A DNA stretch of 64,000 nt from Staphylococcus haemolyticus (GCF_006094395.1 NZ_CP035291.1:2108001-2172000); one strand, 5' to 3'. Positions 1 to 8,678 are shown, counted from the first letter of the stretch. The notes: generated by a model not told the origin, from the sequence alone. Program-made: numbers and translations.

Positions 1-835
1 CTGTGTTAATAAGTTCTTCTGGTCGTTTGATACCATCAGCAACTGGTACTTCAACTACGTTTTTACCGTCGAAACGATCTGTTTCAACATGAACATCTGC
101 AGCTACGATAACACCTGTCGCACGTTCGATGTCTTGTTGAGTTAAATGGTTTTTAATACCGCCTGAACCATTTGTTTCAACTTTCATTTTAACGCCCATT
201 TTATCGGCTTGTTTTTTCAATGCATCGCGAGCCATATAGGTATGTGCGATACCTGTAGGACATGCTGTTACAGCTAATACATATGGCTCATTAGCATCTG
301 TCGTATTTGCAGAACCACTTGTCGCACCAGCGGCCGCTGCCTCTTGTTCTTGTGCTTCTTTTTCTTCTTCTTTAGTTGCTTCATCATCCGCATTATCAAT
401 AATTTGAAGCACTTCTTCAGGAGAGTTAGCATGTAATAAACTTTCTCTCACTTTATCATCCATTAAAATACCAGATAATTTAGCTAGTGCATCTAAGTGT
501 GTTTGTGCGCCACCTTCTGGAGCAGCAATCATAAAGAATAAATGTGCTGGTTGACCGTCTAAACTTTGGTAATCCACACCTTCCTTAGATTTACCAAAAG
601 CAATGGCTGGAGATTTTACTGCTGCTACTTTTGCGTGAGGAATAGCAATTCCTTCTCCAATACCTGTTGTACTTTGTGATTCACGATTATGAATTGCTTC
701 TTTAAATTGAGCAATATCACTTAACTTGCCAGCTTTATCTAATTGATTCACTAATTCATCAATGACACCATTTTTATCAGACGCTGATAAATCCATAGCA
801 ATTGTATCTTTTGTTAGTAATTCTGTGATTCTCAT
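1..835 (-). CDS. fruA: Fructose-specific PTS enzyme II (N-terminal part; gene runs off the left edge)
   Basis: Membrane phosphotransferase that imports fructose as fructose 1-phosphate. Only the first 278 codons are here, read from ATG at 835. Seen: an EIIA domain with the phospho-histidine near residue 67 in a GIAIPHA motif, an Ala/Glu-rich linker at about 150-185, then the start of the EIIB domain with its active cysteine near residue 192 in ACPTGIAH. The EIIC membrane domain lies outside the window. It begins 5 bp after fruK, and its ribosome site (GGGGAGTGA) lies in the fruK end, so the genes are co-transcribed and probably translationally coupled. Expected order is A-B-C as in Gram-positive FruA. 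Confidence 0.95.
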   Translation of the reverse strand, partial: MRITELLTKDTIAMDLSASDKNGVIDELVNQLDKAGKLSDIAQFKEAIHNRESQSTTGIGEGIAIPHAKVAAVKSPAIAFGKSKEGVDYQSLDGQPAHLFFMIAAPEGGAQTHLDALAKLSGILMDDKVRESLLHANSPEEVLQIIDNADDEATKEEEKEAQEQEAAAAGATSGSANTTDANEPYVLAVTACPTGIAHTYMARDALKKQADKMGVKMKVETNGSGGIKNHLTQQDIERATGVIVAADVHVETDRFDGKNVVEVPVADGIKRPEELINT

Positions 836-840
836 TAATT

Positions 841-1761
841 TCACTCCCCATCAAGTACTGTAATAGTAACCTGTGATTTAATTTTTTCTATATCTTCTAT
901 TGTTGCTAAATCTTCAGTAAATGTCGTTGCTGTCCCAGAAGCAACAGCTTGTTGAAATGCATCTTCAAGTGATAATCCAGATTCAAGACCTGCCACCATA
1001 CCTGCAACAGTGCTATCTCCTGAACCAACCGTATTTACGACTTGCCCTTTAGGATTTTGAGCTTTTATACTACGCGTTTTATCTATATAAATTGCTCCAT
1101 CTCCACCTAAAGATATAATGACTGATTGTGCACCTTCTTTTAAGATTTCACGACCATACTTAACAACATCTTGGTCGCTCTCAACAGTCATATCAAACAT
1201 TTCTTCTAATTCATCTTTATTAGGTTTAATAAATAATGGTTGATATTTTAGCACCGTGTTAACTAAATCTTTTTCAGCATCAACCACCAATTTTGCACCT
1301 GTACTTTGAGTTATTTCTGCAATTTGAGCATACGCATCACTTGGAATACTCTTAGGTACACTACCAGCAACAATAACTGTATCTTCCTTTGTTGTCTGTT
1401 TAATTTGATTTAATAATGCTTGGAATTGGTCGTCAGTAATAGACGGTCCAGGTGCATTAATTTCAGTTTCGTCACCAGATTTCAGTTTTACATTAATACG
1501 TGTATCTTCATCAACTTTAATAAAATCCGTTTTAATTTGACTTTCTTCTAATGTTTGAGCTATAAATTCTCCAGGAAAACCACCAGCAAACCCTAATGCT
1601 GTAGATGGTACACCTAGTGTTTTTAAAACACGAGATACATTGATACCTTTTCCACCTGCAAATTTATAAGTAGATGTCGCTCTATTTAACCCTTTTATTT
1701 CAAATCCATTAGTAAACATAATGTAGTCAATAGATGGATTGAATGTTACTGTATAAATCAT
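841..1761 (-). CDS. fruK: 1-phosphofructokinase
   Basis: Cytosolic PfkB-family kinase that phosphorylates fructose 1-phosphate to fructose 1,6-bisphosphate, feeding the product of FruA into glycolysis. 306 residues, normal for the family. Seen: the substrate-binding GGKGIN motif at residues 36-41 and the PfkB signature GSGDSTVAGM at 246-255, with the catalytic base Asp249. The start has an ideal AGGAGGG ribosome site that overlaps the end of fruR; the two genes are 2 bp apart. Tagatose-6-phosphate kinase (LacC) is a related alternative, but the fruR/fruA context makes FruK clear. Often written fruB in staphylococci. Confidence 0.95.
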   Translation of the reverse strand: MIYTVTFNPSIDYIMFTNGFEIKGLNRATSTYKFAGGKGINVSRVLKTLGVPSTALGFAGGFPGEFIAQTLEESQIKTDFIKVDEDTRINVKLKSGDETEINAPGPSITDDQFQALLNQIKQTTKEDTVIVAGSVPKSIPSDAYAQIAEITQSTGAKLVVDAEKDLVNTVLKYQPLFIKPNKDELEEMFDMTVESDQDVVKYGREILKEGAQSVIISLGGDGAIYIDKTRSIKAQNPKGQVVNTVGSGDSTVAGMVAGLESGLSLEDAFQQAVASGTATTFTEDLATIEDIEKIKSQVTITVLDGE

Positions 1762-1763
1762 GG

Positions 1764-2519
1764 TTACCCTCCTATAAACACGTACTTCTCTTTATATTGT
1801 TCAAAATGTGAAAGTGCTATTGTTTGCTTTGATACCACCATTTCAACATGGTTTTGACTAATTGGCACATGTGCAAAATAAACTTCATCTATTTTTGAAT
1901 GATCAAGTAAAACATATGATTGATTTGCTTGTTCCATGGCCTTCTCTTTTATTAGTGCCTCTTTTTCATCTGGCGTCGTAAGACCGTATTTCAAATCTAA
2001 ACCATTCATTCCTAAAAATGCTTTATCAAAACAATAACGACTCAATGTATCAAGTGCACTAGCACCTACTGTGGCAAATGTTGTTTCTTTAACCTGTCCA
2101 CCTATCATCAAAGTTTTGATGCCTTGGTTAAGTAACTTTTCAACATGCGTTAATCCATTTGTAACCACTACAATATTTTGTGCTTTAATGAATGGAATCA
2201 TTTCAATCGTTGATGAACCAGCATCCATAAAAATGCAGTCGTTATCTTCGATGAGTTTTGCAGCAAATTGACCAATTACTCTTTTTTCTTTTAAATTTTG
2301 CGACAATTTATCCGACAGAATTTGTTCATTATTTCTATTACTATTTAATGTTGCTCCTCCATGAACTCTTTGAAGTCGACCTTGTTGTTGCAATTTCGAT
2401 AAATCTCTTCTAACAGTTGAAGCGCTGCAACCTGTTCGCTCTATTAATTCTTGGAGTGTGAGAAAATCTTTTTTCCTTAATTCCTGAAGTATTAAGTCAT
2501 GTCTTTTTTCAGAAATCAT
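1764..2519 (-). CDS. fruR: DeoR-family fructose operon repressor
   Basis: First gene of the operon. It encodes a 251-residue DeoR/GlpR regulator: winged helix-turn-helix at about residues 20-45 (recognition helix in SASTVRRDL), the RVHGGA segment at 51-56, and a C-terminal sugar-phosphate sensing domain. Members of this family repress a fructose operon until fructose 1-phosphate binds. Autoregulation is likely, since its own promoter drives fruR-fruK-fruA and carries a direct repeat upstream. No truncation. Confidence 0.92.
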   Translation of the reverse strand: MISEKRHDLILQELRKKDFLTLQELIERTGCSASTVRRDLSKLQQQGRLQRVHGGATLNSNRNNEQILSDKLSQNLKEKRVIGQFAAKLIEDNDCIFMDAGSSTIEMIPFIKAQNIVVVTNGLTHVEKLLNQGIKTLMIGGQVKETTFATVGASALDTLSRYCFDKAFLGMNGLDLKYGLTTPDEKEALIKEKAMEQANQSYVLLDHSKIDEVYFAHVPISQNHVEMVVSKQTIALSHFEQYKEKYVFIGG

Positions 2520-2542
2520 TTAACCACCCCGCTTCAACTCAC

Positions 2543-2571
2543 ATTATAATGTGTACGCTTACATTTTTCAA
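2543..2571 (-). promoter_or_regulatory. Sigma-A promoter of the fruRKA operon
   Basis: On the minus strand a -35 hexamer TTGAAA (2571-2566) is separated by 17 bp from a consensus -10 TATAAT (2548-2543), 24 bp before the fruR start. This is the only good promoter seen in the gap and probably drives all three genes. Confidence 0.75.
2550..2563 (-). promoter_or_regulatory. cre-like CcpA site in the fru promoter
   Basis: Read on the minus strand the 14-mer TGTAAGCGTACACA matches the cre consensus TGWAANCGNTNWCA at all but one fixed position. It lies inside the 17-bp spacer of the fru promoter, where bound CcpA would block RNA polymerase. Catabolite repression of fructose uptake is therefore likely; inferred from sequence only. 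Confidence 0.65.
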
Positions 2572-2581
2572 TCACAAATTG

Positions 2582-2600
2582 TCAAAAACAATCAAAAACA
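2582..2600. promoter_or_regulatory. Direct repeat upstream of fru promoter, possible FruR operator
   Basis: Two copies of TCAAAAACA (2582-2590 and 2592-2600) lie 10 bp apart, about one helical turn, just upstream of the fru -35. DeoR-type regulators commonly bind spaced repeats of this kind. The assignment to FruR is a guess from position. Confidence 0.35.
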
Positions 2601-2621
2601 TTCATTTCGGTTTAAAAATTA

Positions 2622-2662
2622 ACAGATATTACACAATTTGTCATCCTATTTGTAATATCTGT
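2622..2662 (-). terminator. Terminator after the ybaK gene
   Basis: Perfect 12-bp inverted repeat (ACAGATATTACA at 2622-2633, its complement at 2651-2662), followed on the minus strand by a T-rich run. It lies between the ybaK stop and the fru promoter. Confidence 0.6.
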
Positions 2663-2672
2663 CACTATATTG

Positions 2673-3152
2673 CTATTTTTGAGTAATGTCTTCTACTTGT
2701 GCATTTGTCATTGAAACAAGATCCTTAAGTTGTAGCACAATTTGAATTCCTCGTTGTCCACCACTCACGATAATTTTTTCGCGTGAAGAAGCAGATTGAT
2801 CAATCGTAGTTGGAAATAAATGTTTCATGCCTACCGGAGAACAACCACCTCGTATATAACCTGTTACTTGTTTCAAATTATCTAATGGCATTAGCTGTAA
2901 TTTCTTTTCATTAACGACACTTGCCGCTACTTTCATATCTAATGACTCACTGACTGGAACTACAAATACGAAATGATCATGTTCAGCATTTTCTAATACA
3001 AGTGTTTTAAAAACATCATGGACATTTTCACCGACTAATTCTGCAACGCGTTCACCATCCATATGCCGATCTTCGACCTCAAATGTTTTGACTTCATAAT
3101 CTATTTTAGCTCTGTCTAACATACGCATCGCATTTGTTTTCTTATGTTTCAT
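2673..3152 (-). CDS. ybaK: YbaK/EbsC-type Cys-tRNA(Pro) deacylase
   Basis: 159-residue single-domain protein of the YbaK/ProX editing family, which hydrolyses mischarged Cys-tRNA(Pro) or Ala-tRNA(Pro) in the cytosol. Seen: MDGERVAELV, the conserved VFKTLVLE and FVVPVSESLDMK segments with the active-site lysine region, and the YIRGGCSPVGMK motif near residue 105-115. Normal length. It is flanked by terminators, so it is probably transcribed alone. Confidence 0.88.
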   Translation of the reverse strand: MKHKKTNAMRMLDRAKIDYEVKTFEVEDRHMDGERVAELVGENVHDVFKTLVLENAEHDHFVFVVPVSESLDMKVAASVVNEKKLQLMPLDNLKQVTGYIRGGCSPVGMKHLFPTTIDQSASSREKIIVSGGQRGIQIVLQLKDLVSMTNAQVEDITQK

Positions 3153-3215
3153 ACACGTTCACCTCAAATTCATCTTTATCTATAATCTTACTACGCTTTC
3201 TATGAAAAATAAAAA

Positions 3216-3250
3216 GAGCGCTCTTCTCTATTATAAGAAAAGGCGCGCTC
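3216..3250 (-). terminator. Terminator of the small secreted-type gene
   Basis: GAGCGC (3216-3221) pairs with GCGCTC (3245-3250), with further pairing of the AGAG/CTTT-rich arms. On the minus strand it is followed by TTTTTATTTTT. It overlaps the last codon of the preceding gene. Confidence 0.65.
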
Positions 3251-3707
3251 ATTGTGCGTTATTAGATAAGGCTTCTATTTTACCCGTTTTATTTACTGCA
3301 ATATTACTACTTTGTGATTGATGGTTTGGATTCAATTGATACGTAATATCTTGATTCGTTTCACCACTACGTTCTAAATTGACCACTTTACCATATTGAT
3401 GATTCGTATAATTTTGAGCAATTATTCTACATTCTTCAGAAGAATATTCATGCTTATTACTATTTGCATTGTCATGGGAAGTGGAATCTATTTTATTATA
3501 GTGTGTTTCCATTTTGCGTTCATCGGCGTTTTTTTCTGATGCTTTAGCTGTGTGACTTGTAGTGATATCTAACATTTTCTCAGTTGCAGAGACACTACTC
3601 ATCTTTGAAAATGTAGAAATTGTCTGATGCACTTTAGCTAAGGCATTTTGGTTTGTAGCTATAAATAATAAGAAAGCTAGACATAACGATAAAATTACAG
3701 CCACCAT
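3249..3707 (-). CDS. Small secreted or membrane-anchored protein with a damaged or unclear start
   Basis: No family recognised. From ATG 3707 it gives 152 residues: a hydrophobic segment (residues 1-20) and then a Ser/Thr/Asn/His-rich exported part. The C-terminal third (NHQYGKVVNLERSG...) resembles a small folded domain. The start is odd. A strong AAGGAG site (3740-3735) directly abuts ATG 3734, whose third in-frame codon is TAA (3728-3726); without that stop the reading would be MN-KNILLGM and on into the gene, a typical signal-peptide start. The ATG at 3707 lies 25 bp or more from the ribosome site. Either translation begins weakly at 3707 or the gene has lost its start. Confidence 0.6.
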   Translation of the reverse strand: MVAVILSLCLAFLLFIATNQNALAKVHQTISTFSKMSSVSATEKMLDITTSHTAKASEKNADERKMETHYNKIDSTSHDNANSNKHEYSSEECRIIAQNYTNHQYGKVVNLERSGETNQDITYQLNPNHQSQSSNIAVNKTGKIEALSNNAQ

Positions 3708-3897
3708 ACCTAAAAGTATGTTTTTTTAATTCATCTCCTTACCCACATTTCTCTCTAAATTTTTATTTATCTTAACATATATAGAGAGTAAAAATAATTA
3801 TGTAGACTGCAATTTAAAATAACTGTAATCTTTGTAATACTTCTATTAATAATCGACGCTATATTGTTACAATTTGACAACATAAATGTAAAAACAA

Positions 3898-3944
3898 GCA
3901 ATGACATCGTCAATTTTTCAATTAAAAACGAATGATGCCATTGC
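3898..3944 (-). terminator. norA terminator
   Basis: An 11-bp stem (GCAATGACATC against GATGCCATTGC, one G-T pair) with a loop of about 25 bases, 50 bp after the norA stop. Confidence 0.55.
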
Positions 3945-3994
3945 CTATTTCATTTAATATTCATATTAACCTTTACATAGCAATTCTATGGTCT

Positions 3995-5167
3995 TTACTT
4001 CGTTGTGTGTTTTCGACGTCTCGTTGCTTGCAGTGCTTTTTCAACAAAAATAATCACGATACCGAACAACATAACTATGATTGCCATATATAAGGGAAAT
4101 TCCACGTTAACATCAAATAAAGCACCAGCTACTAATGGACCAACAAAGTTCCCCATACTAGTAAATGTGGAGTTTAATCCACCTGCAAAACCTTGTCGAT
4201 TACCTGCAATGTTAGAGTAGTAGTTCGTAAGTGCTGGACGAATTAAATCGAATCCAATGAACACGATAAAACTAATAAACATGATCGTCCAATAACTATG
4301 CGACAAGATTAATAAACCAAGTACAATCGCTGAATAGAGTAATGACCAGATAATAAAGGTTAATTCAGTCATGTATTTCATAAATTTGTCGAAGAAGAAG
4401 ACTTGGAATACCGCTCCTGCTACGCCACCACCAACAATTGCGATTGAAATATCACGTGGTGTATAGTTGGCTTTCTCAGCTGTATAAAGTGAGAATAATG
4501 TTTCAAATGCTGATAGACCAAATGCCAGTACTAATGTCAAAATAATTGGCGTAATAAATACTTTCCAGTTAATTTTTGTAAATACTTCCGGTTCGAGTGA
4601 ATGGAATCCTTCAGTTGTTTCTTTGCGCGGGTTATGAATTAATAATAAAGACATGATAAATGCTAAAACACCTAAAGTTCCCGCAAAGTAAAATGGAGCT
4701 CGATGTGAGAATTCCGCTAAAAATCCACCAATCCCTGGACCTAAAATAAAGCCTGAATTGATAATAGCTGACATGTAACCAAAGTTCTTGGCTTTATCCT
4801 TAGCTGGTGAAATATCTGCAATCATACCAGTTACACCAGGCATTACCATCCCTGCACTAAAACCACCTAATATACGAGAAGCGATTAAAACAGGAAAATG
4901 ATGACCGATAGCGAATAGAAACTCCGATATGGCAAATAGAACTAGACCAATGCAGATAATTAATTTTTTTCCGAGTTTATCAGCCATCGTACCACCGAAT
5001 GGTGAAATAATCATTTGAGATAAGGCAAACACTGCTACCAATATGCCTAAGTCGCTACCCTTTAGACCTAAATCTTTCAAGTAAACGGGGAGTACAGGTA
5101 TTACCAATCCGATACCTACAAAGATTAAGAAAATATTGAAGTACAATGTAAATAATTGTTTTTTCAT
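3995..5167 (-). CDS. norA: NorA multidrug efflux pump (MFS)
   Basis: 390-residue, 12-helix proton-driven exporter of hydrophilic fluoroquinolones, dyes and biocides in the cytoplasmic membrane. Seen: the MFS motif A region between helices 2 and 3 (FGGTMADKLGKK, residues about 57-68), motif C in helix 5 (GFILGPGIGGFLAEF), and length and sequence very close to S. aureus NorA (388 aa). ATG 5167 has an AGGTGTC ribosome site. In S. aureus norA is controlled by MgrA and NorG; mgrA lies 7 kb to the right. No defect seen. Confidence 0.93.
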   Translation of the reverse strand: MKKQLFTLYFNIFLIFVGIGLVIPVLPVYLKDLGLKGSDLGILVAVFALSQMIISPFGGTMADKLGKKLIICIGLVLFAISEFLFAIGHHFPVLIASRILGGFSAGMVMPGVTGMIADISPAKDKAKNFGYMSAIINSGFILGPGIGGFLAEFSHRAPFYFAGTLGVLAFIMSLLLIHNPRKETTEGFHSLEPEVFTKINWKVFITPIILTLVLAFGLSAFETLFSLYTAEKANYTPRDISIAIVGGGVAGAVFQVFFFDKFMKYMTELTFIIWSLLYSAIVLGLLILSHSYWTIMFISFIVFIGFDLIRPALTNYYSNIAGNRQGFAGGLNSTFTSMGNFVGPLVAGALFDVNVEFPLYMAIIVMLFGIVIIFVEKALQATRRRKHTTK

Positions 5168-5406
5168 GATGACACCTCATTTCATTTTTATATGGTAAAT
5201 TTCATCATTTCATTGAAGATCAATTTTAATCACGCTTCTGATTAAATATAAATGAGCTACGTCTAATAACATAGTTGAAAATTACATAATATTAGGACAT
5301 TGTATACTATTTAACTTCTATATTACAATAGTAAGATTTAAATTCTAAGCAATAAAACTTACTGGCTAGTATAATGTAGGTAACTTATCAAATTGAGGTG
5401 ACGATG

Positions 5407-5826
5407 ATGAAATATAATAAAGATGGTCAAACGTTTCTTTTAGTGCTAGACAAAGGCGAAGATATTGTAGAAGTCCTAACACAATTTGCTATGGAACAAG
5501 AAATGAAATTCGGTTCAGTTAGTGGTATAGGCGCATGTGACAATGTAACGTTGAATTTTTATAATTTAGACACTCAAAAATATGAAGCACGTGAAGTTAA
5601 TGAAGCTTTAGAACTAACAAGTTTACTTGGTAATATTTCACATATTGATGATAAACCATTTACGCATTTACATGGAACATTCGGAACACGTGATTTTCAA
5701 ACATTGAGTGGTCATTTAACGAAAGCTGTTGTATCAGCTACGGCTGAAATAGTAATTCAAATGACTAACTTAGATGTTAATCGTACACATGATGAAGAAA
5801 CTGGATTGAACTTATTAAGACCTTAA
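5407..5826 (+). CDS. PPC/PCC-domain (DUF296) protein
   Basis: A 139-residue protein made of one PPC domain, the trimeric fold also found in plant AT-hook DNA-binding proteins; bacterial single-domain members have no settled function. Seen: FGSVSGIGACDNVTL, the metal- or ligand-binding HLHGTFG (residues about 95-101) and a final ETGLNLL. I chose ATG 5407 over GTG 5398 because GAGGTG (5395-5400) then sits 6 bp upstream. It diverges from norA and is followed by its own terminator. Confidence 0.8.
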   Translation: MKYNKDGQTFLLVLDKGEDIVEVLTQFAMEQEMKFGSVSGIGACDNVTLNFYNLDTQKYEAREVNEALELTSLLGNISHIDDKPFTHLHGTFGTRDFQTLSGHLTKAVVSATAEIVIQMTNLDVNRTHDEETGLNLLRP

Positions 5827-5847
5827 TGCAATGTATAAATTAAATTA

Positions 5848-5884
5848 GCCCATAGATGACATATTTAGATATGTATCTATGGGT
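5848..5884 (+). terminator. Terminator after the PPC-domain gene
   Basis: CCCATAGAT (5848-5856) pairs with ATCTATGGG; the loop contains a further ATAT pairing and a T-rich stretch follows. Confidence 0.6.
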
Positions 5885-6057
5885 TATTATATGTATTCCT
5901 CATTTATTACATTAAAATAGCATTTTATAACTTTAAATTTCTTTTGACTAGATAAACATAATGCTTAAATATTTGATTACCATTTAGGTAACCTTTATTA
6001 TTAATCATTGACTAACTAAAATAAACTCTTATTTTTTCAAAGAAAGTAGTGTATAAC

Positions 6058-6675
6058 ATGACTTCGCGTTATATTGCCAGAATATATTTCATAATACTTT
6101 TCACATTCTCACTATTTGAAACACGTGTTTTTAATTTTATGAGTTTAAACCTCTTTTTAGCTTATATACCATTTGAGTTATGTTTACTATTAAGATTATT
6201 TAAGCCAAGAAAAAAATATGAATGGCCACTTTTTATAATATTTGGTTTGATTTTTGTATTGCTAGTGCCTAATACTTTTTATATGCTAACGGATTTAATT
6301 CATTTAAATCAATTTACATTTGATTTTTATGTTCAATTAAATATTATGGAATGGCTATATTTTACTTACCTATTATTAGGTGTCTTTTTAGCAATGTATT
6401 GTATGATTCTTATATTTATAAATTTGATGCATTTTACTTCAAAATTATGGATAAATCGTACTCTAATTGTAGTACTTATGTTCTTAAATGGTTTAGGTAT
6501 TTATATGGGACGCTTTTTAAGATTCCATACTGTTCATTTGATTACTGAACCTTTCACTATTATTCGTCAGGTGATTGCATCTTTAAATACACAATCCATA
6601 ACATTTATTTTACTAATGGTATTACTACAAACCGTAATCATTATTTTCGTGAAAGGAGTGAGAGTGGCAAAATGA
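6058..6675 (+). CDS. DUF1361 integral membrane protein
   Basis: About 205 residues with six or so hydrophobic helices. The pattern LVPNTFYMLTDLIHL in the middle and NGLGIYMGRFLRFH later is typical of DUF1361 proteins, whose function is unknown. GTG at 6049 is also possible, but ATG 6058 is better spaced from the GAAAG purine stretch. Its stop overlaps the next gene by 4 bp (ATGA), so the two membrane proteins are translationally coupled and may work together. Confidence 0.8.
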   Translation: MTSRYIARIYFIILFTFSLFETRVFNFMSLNLFLAYIPFELCLLLRLFKPRKKYEWPLFIIFGLIFVLLVPNTFYMLTDLIHLNQFTFDFYVQLNIMEWLYFTYLLLGVFLAMYCMILIFINLMHFTSKLWINRTLIVVLMFLNGLGIYMGRFLRFHTVHLITEPFTIIRQVIASLNTQSITFILLMVLLQTVIIIFVKGVRVAK

Positions 6676-6950
6676 TTTGGCACATTATGATTCTTCTAAT
6701 CATTATTATTGCTTTACAACTCATTATTGGACATTTCTTTCATAAAAATGGTTTTAGTATGACGCATAGTATTATCCTTATGTTATTACCACTTGGTATC
6801 GGTTTGTATCTCGTTCAAATTTTTTATTATGAACGCCGTTATCCTAAATGGGAAGTGCCATTAAATGTCAAACTACGCTTAAAATATATGTATTTGGTTA
6901 CTTTCTTAGAATACGTAGCCGTATATATATGCTTATTTGCCTTAAAATAA
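6672..6950 (+). CDS. Small membrane protein coupled to the DUF1361 gene
   Basis: 92 residues, three predicted helices with a short basic cytoplasmic loop (YYERRYPKWE, near residues 53-62). No family recognised. The ribosome site GAAAGGAGTG lies in the end of the DUF1361 gene, and the start overlaps its stop (ATGA). Confidence 0.75.
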   Translation: MIWHIMILLIIIIALQLIIGHFFHKNGFSMTHSIILMLLPLGIGLYLVQIFYYERRYPKWEVPLNVKLRLKYMYLVTFLEYVAVYICLFALK

Positions 6951-7040
6951 CACTTAAAACCTTGGATAAATGAAGATAAATATAAGCGTGTTCACACACT
7001 CACGTAAGTAGTTCTAATATAGATAATAAAACGTAGTTGA

Positions 7041-7140
7041 GTGCGGGGCCCCAGCAAAGAGATTTTCAACTAGAAAATCTACAAGCAAAGCAGGCTGGGG
7101 TAAAATAAATTTTGGAAAATATTATTTCTTCCCCACTCCC
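7041..7140. repeat. STAR-like staphylococcal intergenic repeat
   Basis: GC-rich core GGGGCCCCAGCAAA at 7045-7058; its complement matches the STAR consensus T(G/A/T)TGTTG(G/T)GGCCC(C/A) with one mismatch. CCCCAGC and GCTGGGG form an outer stem, with an inner AGATTTTC/GAAAATCT hairpin. The layout resembles the dispersed intergenic repeats of S. aureus ending in CCCACTCCC. Non-coding. Confidence 0.7.
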
Positions 7141-7154
7141 TTCTAACAAAAGTA

Positions 7155-7201
7155 AATTGGAGTGAGACAGCATTTAATTTGATTGCTATCTCACTCCAAT
7201 T
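7155..7201 (-). terminator. Photolyase terminator
   Basis: Perfect 13-bp stem AATTGGAGTGAGA (7155-7167) with its complement (7189-7201), T-rich on both sides. It immediately follows the photolyase stop and may serve both strands. Confidence 0.7.
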
Positions 7202-7206
7202 GTTTT

Positions 7207-8580
7207 TTATATTTGTTTAAATACTGACATAACATGGTCTCTTGCTTCTTTATGATCGACTAGTGGTTTTGGATAATCCTGACCTAGTTTAATACCTTCT
7301 TGTTCTAACTCCGCTTCATGTTTAAAAGGTTCATGTAATAATTTAGGAGTAACATCATTTAACTGTGGTATAAACGTTTTAATGTACAAAGCATCTTTAT
7401 CAAATCGTTCACTCTGACGACTTGGATTAAACATTCTAAAGTAAGGAACTGCGTCTGTCCCTGTAGATGCAGACCATTGCCAACCATGTACATTTGATGC
7501 GGAATCAAAATCGATTAATTTTGTTCTAAAATAATCCTCACCCCAAGTCCAATCAATGAACAAATCTTTCGTTAAAAACTGTGAAACAACCATTCTCATA
7601 CGATTATGCATAAATCCAGTTTGATTTAGTTCAGTCATTGCTGCGTCAACTATTGGAAAACCAGTACGCCCTTCACACCAACTTTTATAATCCTCTTTAT
7701 TATATTCCCATTTAATGTCACGATATTTTTCATTAAATGCCTCATGAGCTGTGTTTGGATAATGCGTCATTAACACATAATAGAACTCTCTGAACATCAA
7801 TTCTCGTATAAACTGTTCAATATTATGTTCATCCTCTTCATAACGCTCTATCAATTGAGTAACAATTTGCTTAATGTCTATTATGCCATAAGCCAAAATG
7901 ATACTTAACTGACTTGTTAAGACTTCAGGCAAATATTCACGATTGGTTTCATAATTTTGTATGTCTTGATCTATGTAGTCATTCCATTTTTTAATTGCTT
8001 TTGATTCAGAAAGGCCATACTTAGAATAATCTTGGTTTAATTTTTGCTGAGATTTCACGAATAAATCGGACAAGTTCTTTAATTTATAGGCATAAGAGTC
8101 ATGCTTTCTTAGTTTGGAACGATGTGCCTTATAAAAGCTGGTAAACACTTTGTATGGTTCCCCTTGTTTGTTCATCGTAGCGCTTGGTTTGAAATAGTGA
8201 TTGGCACGCACTGTGGTAACTGTAATATTGTGCTTGTTAAAAGCCTTTTTTAAATGACGAATATCATAACTTTCTTGATGATAACTCATAATATCGCCAG
8301 CAACAATAACTTCACTGATAGATTTATCTTCACAAAAATCCCCTAAATCACTATAGTCTAACAAGAAGGGTTCAATATCATACTGTCTTAAGTCATTTAG
8401 AAATGATTGCATTACACCATAATAATAATTTGCTTTCATGTTTGTGCCATCTTCTTCGAATATTTCCTGTGGAATAATGAGGTAGCATTTCTCAATTTCC
8501 TCTTTATTTTGATGAATATATTCAAATAATGGATTGTTATTAATTCGGAAAACGCGATTTAGTATTACACCTATAGTCAT
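7207..8580 (-). CDS. phr: Deoxyribodipyrimidine photolyase
   Basis: 457-residue cytosolic flavoenzyme that uses blue light to split cyclobutane pyrimidine dimers. Seen: N-terminal Rossmann-type antenna domain (to about 130) and C-terminal FAD-binding helical domain with GRTGFPIVDAAM, MHNRMRMVVSQFL and the core W-rich segment VHGWQWSASTGTDAVPYFR, which includes the dimer-binding tryptophan region. Length is typical for class I CPD photolyases. Of the two adjacent ATGs I prefer 8580, which gives better spacing from AGGAGTG. Single gene. Confidence 0.93.
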   Translation of the reverse strand: MTIGVILNRVFRINNNPLFEYIHQNKEEIEKCYLIIPQEIFEEDGTNMKANYYYGVMQSFLNDLRQYDIEPFLLDYSDLGDFCEDKSISEVIVAGDIMSYHQESYDIRHLKKAFNKHNITVTTVRANHYFKPSATMNKQGEPYKVFTSFYKAHRSKLRKHDSYAYKLKNLSDLFVKSQQKLNQDYSKYGLSESKAIKKWNDYIDQDIQNYETNREYLPEVLTSQLSIILAYGIIDIKQIVTQLIERYEEDEHNIEQFIRELMFREFYYVLMTHYPNTAHEAFNEKYRDIKWEYNKEDYKSWCEGRTGFPIVDAAMTELNQTGFMHNRMRMVVSQFLTKDLFIDWTWGEDYFRTKLIDFDSASNVHGWQWSASTGTDAVPYFRMFNPSRQSERFDKDALYIKTFIPQLNDVTPKLLHEPFKHEAELEQEGIKLGQDYPKPLVDHKEARDHVMSVFKQI

Positions 8581-8678
8581 CATTTCACTCCTGTTATTAA
8601 AGGTTCATTAACTTTACCCTTTTTCCAATAATTAAAATCAGAAACTTTATGTTTCGACTTAATGGAATACCAAAGTCT

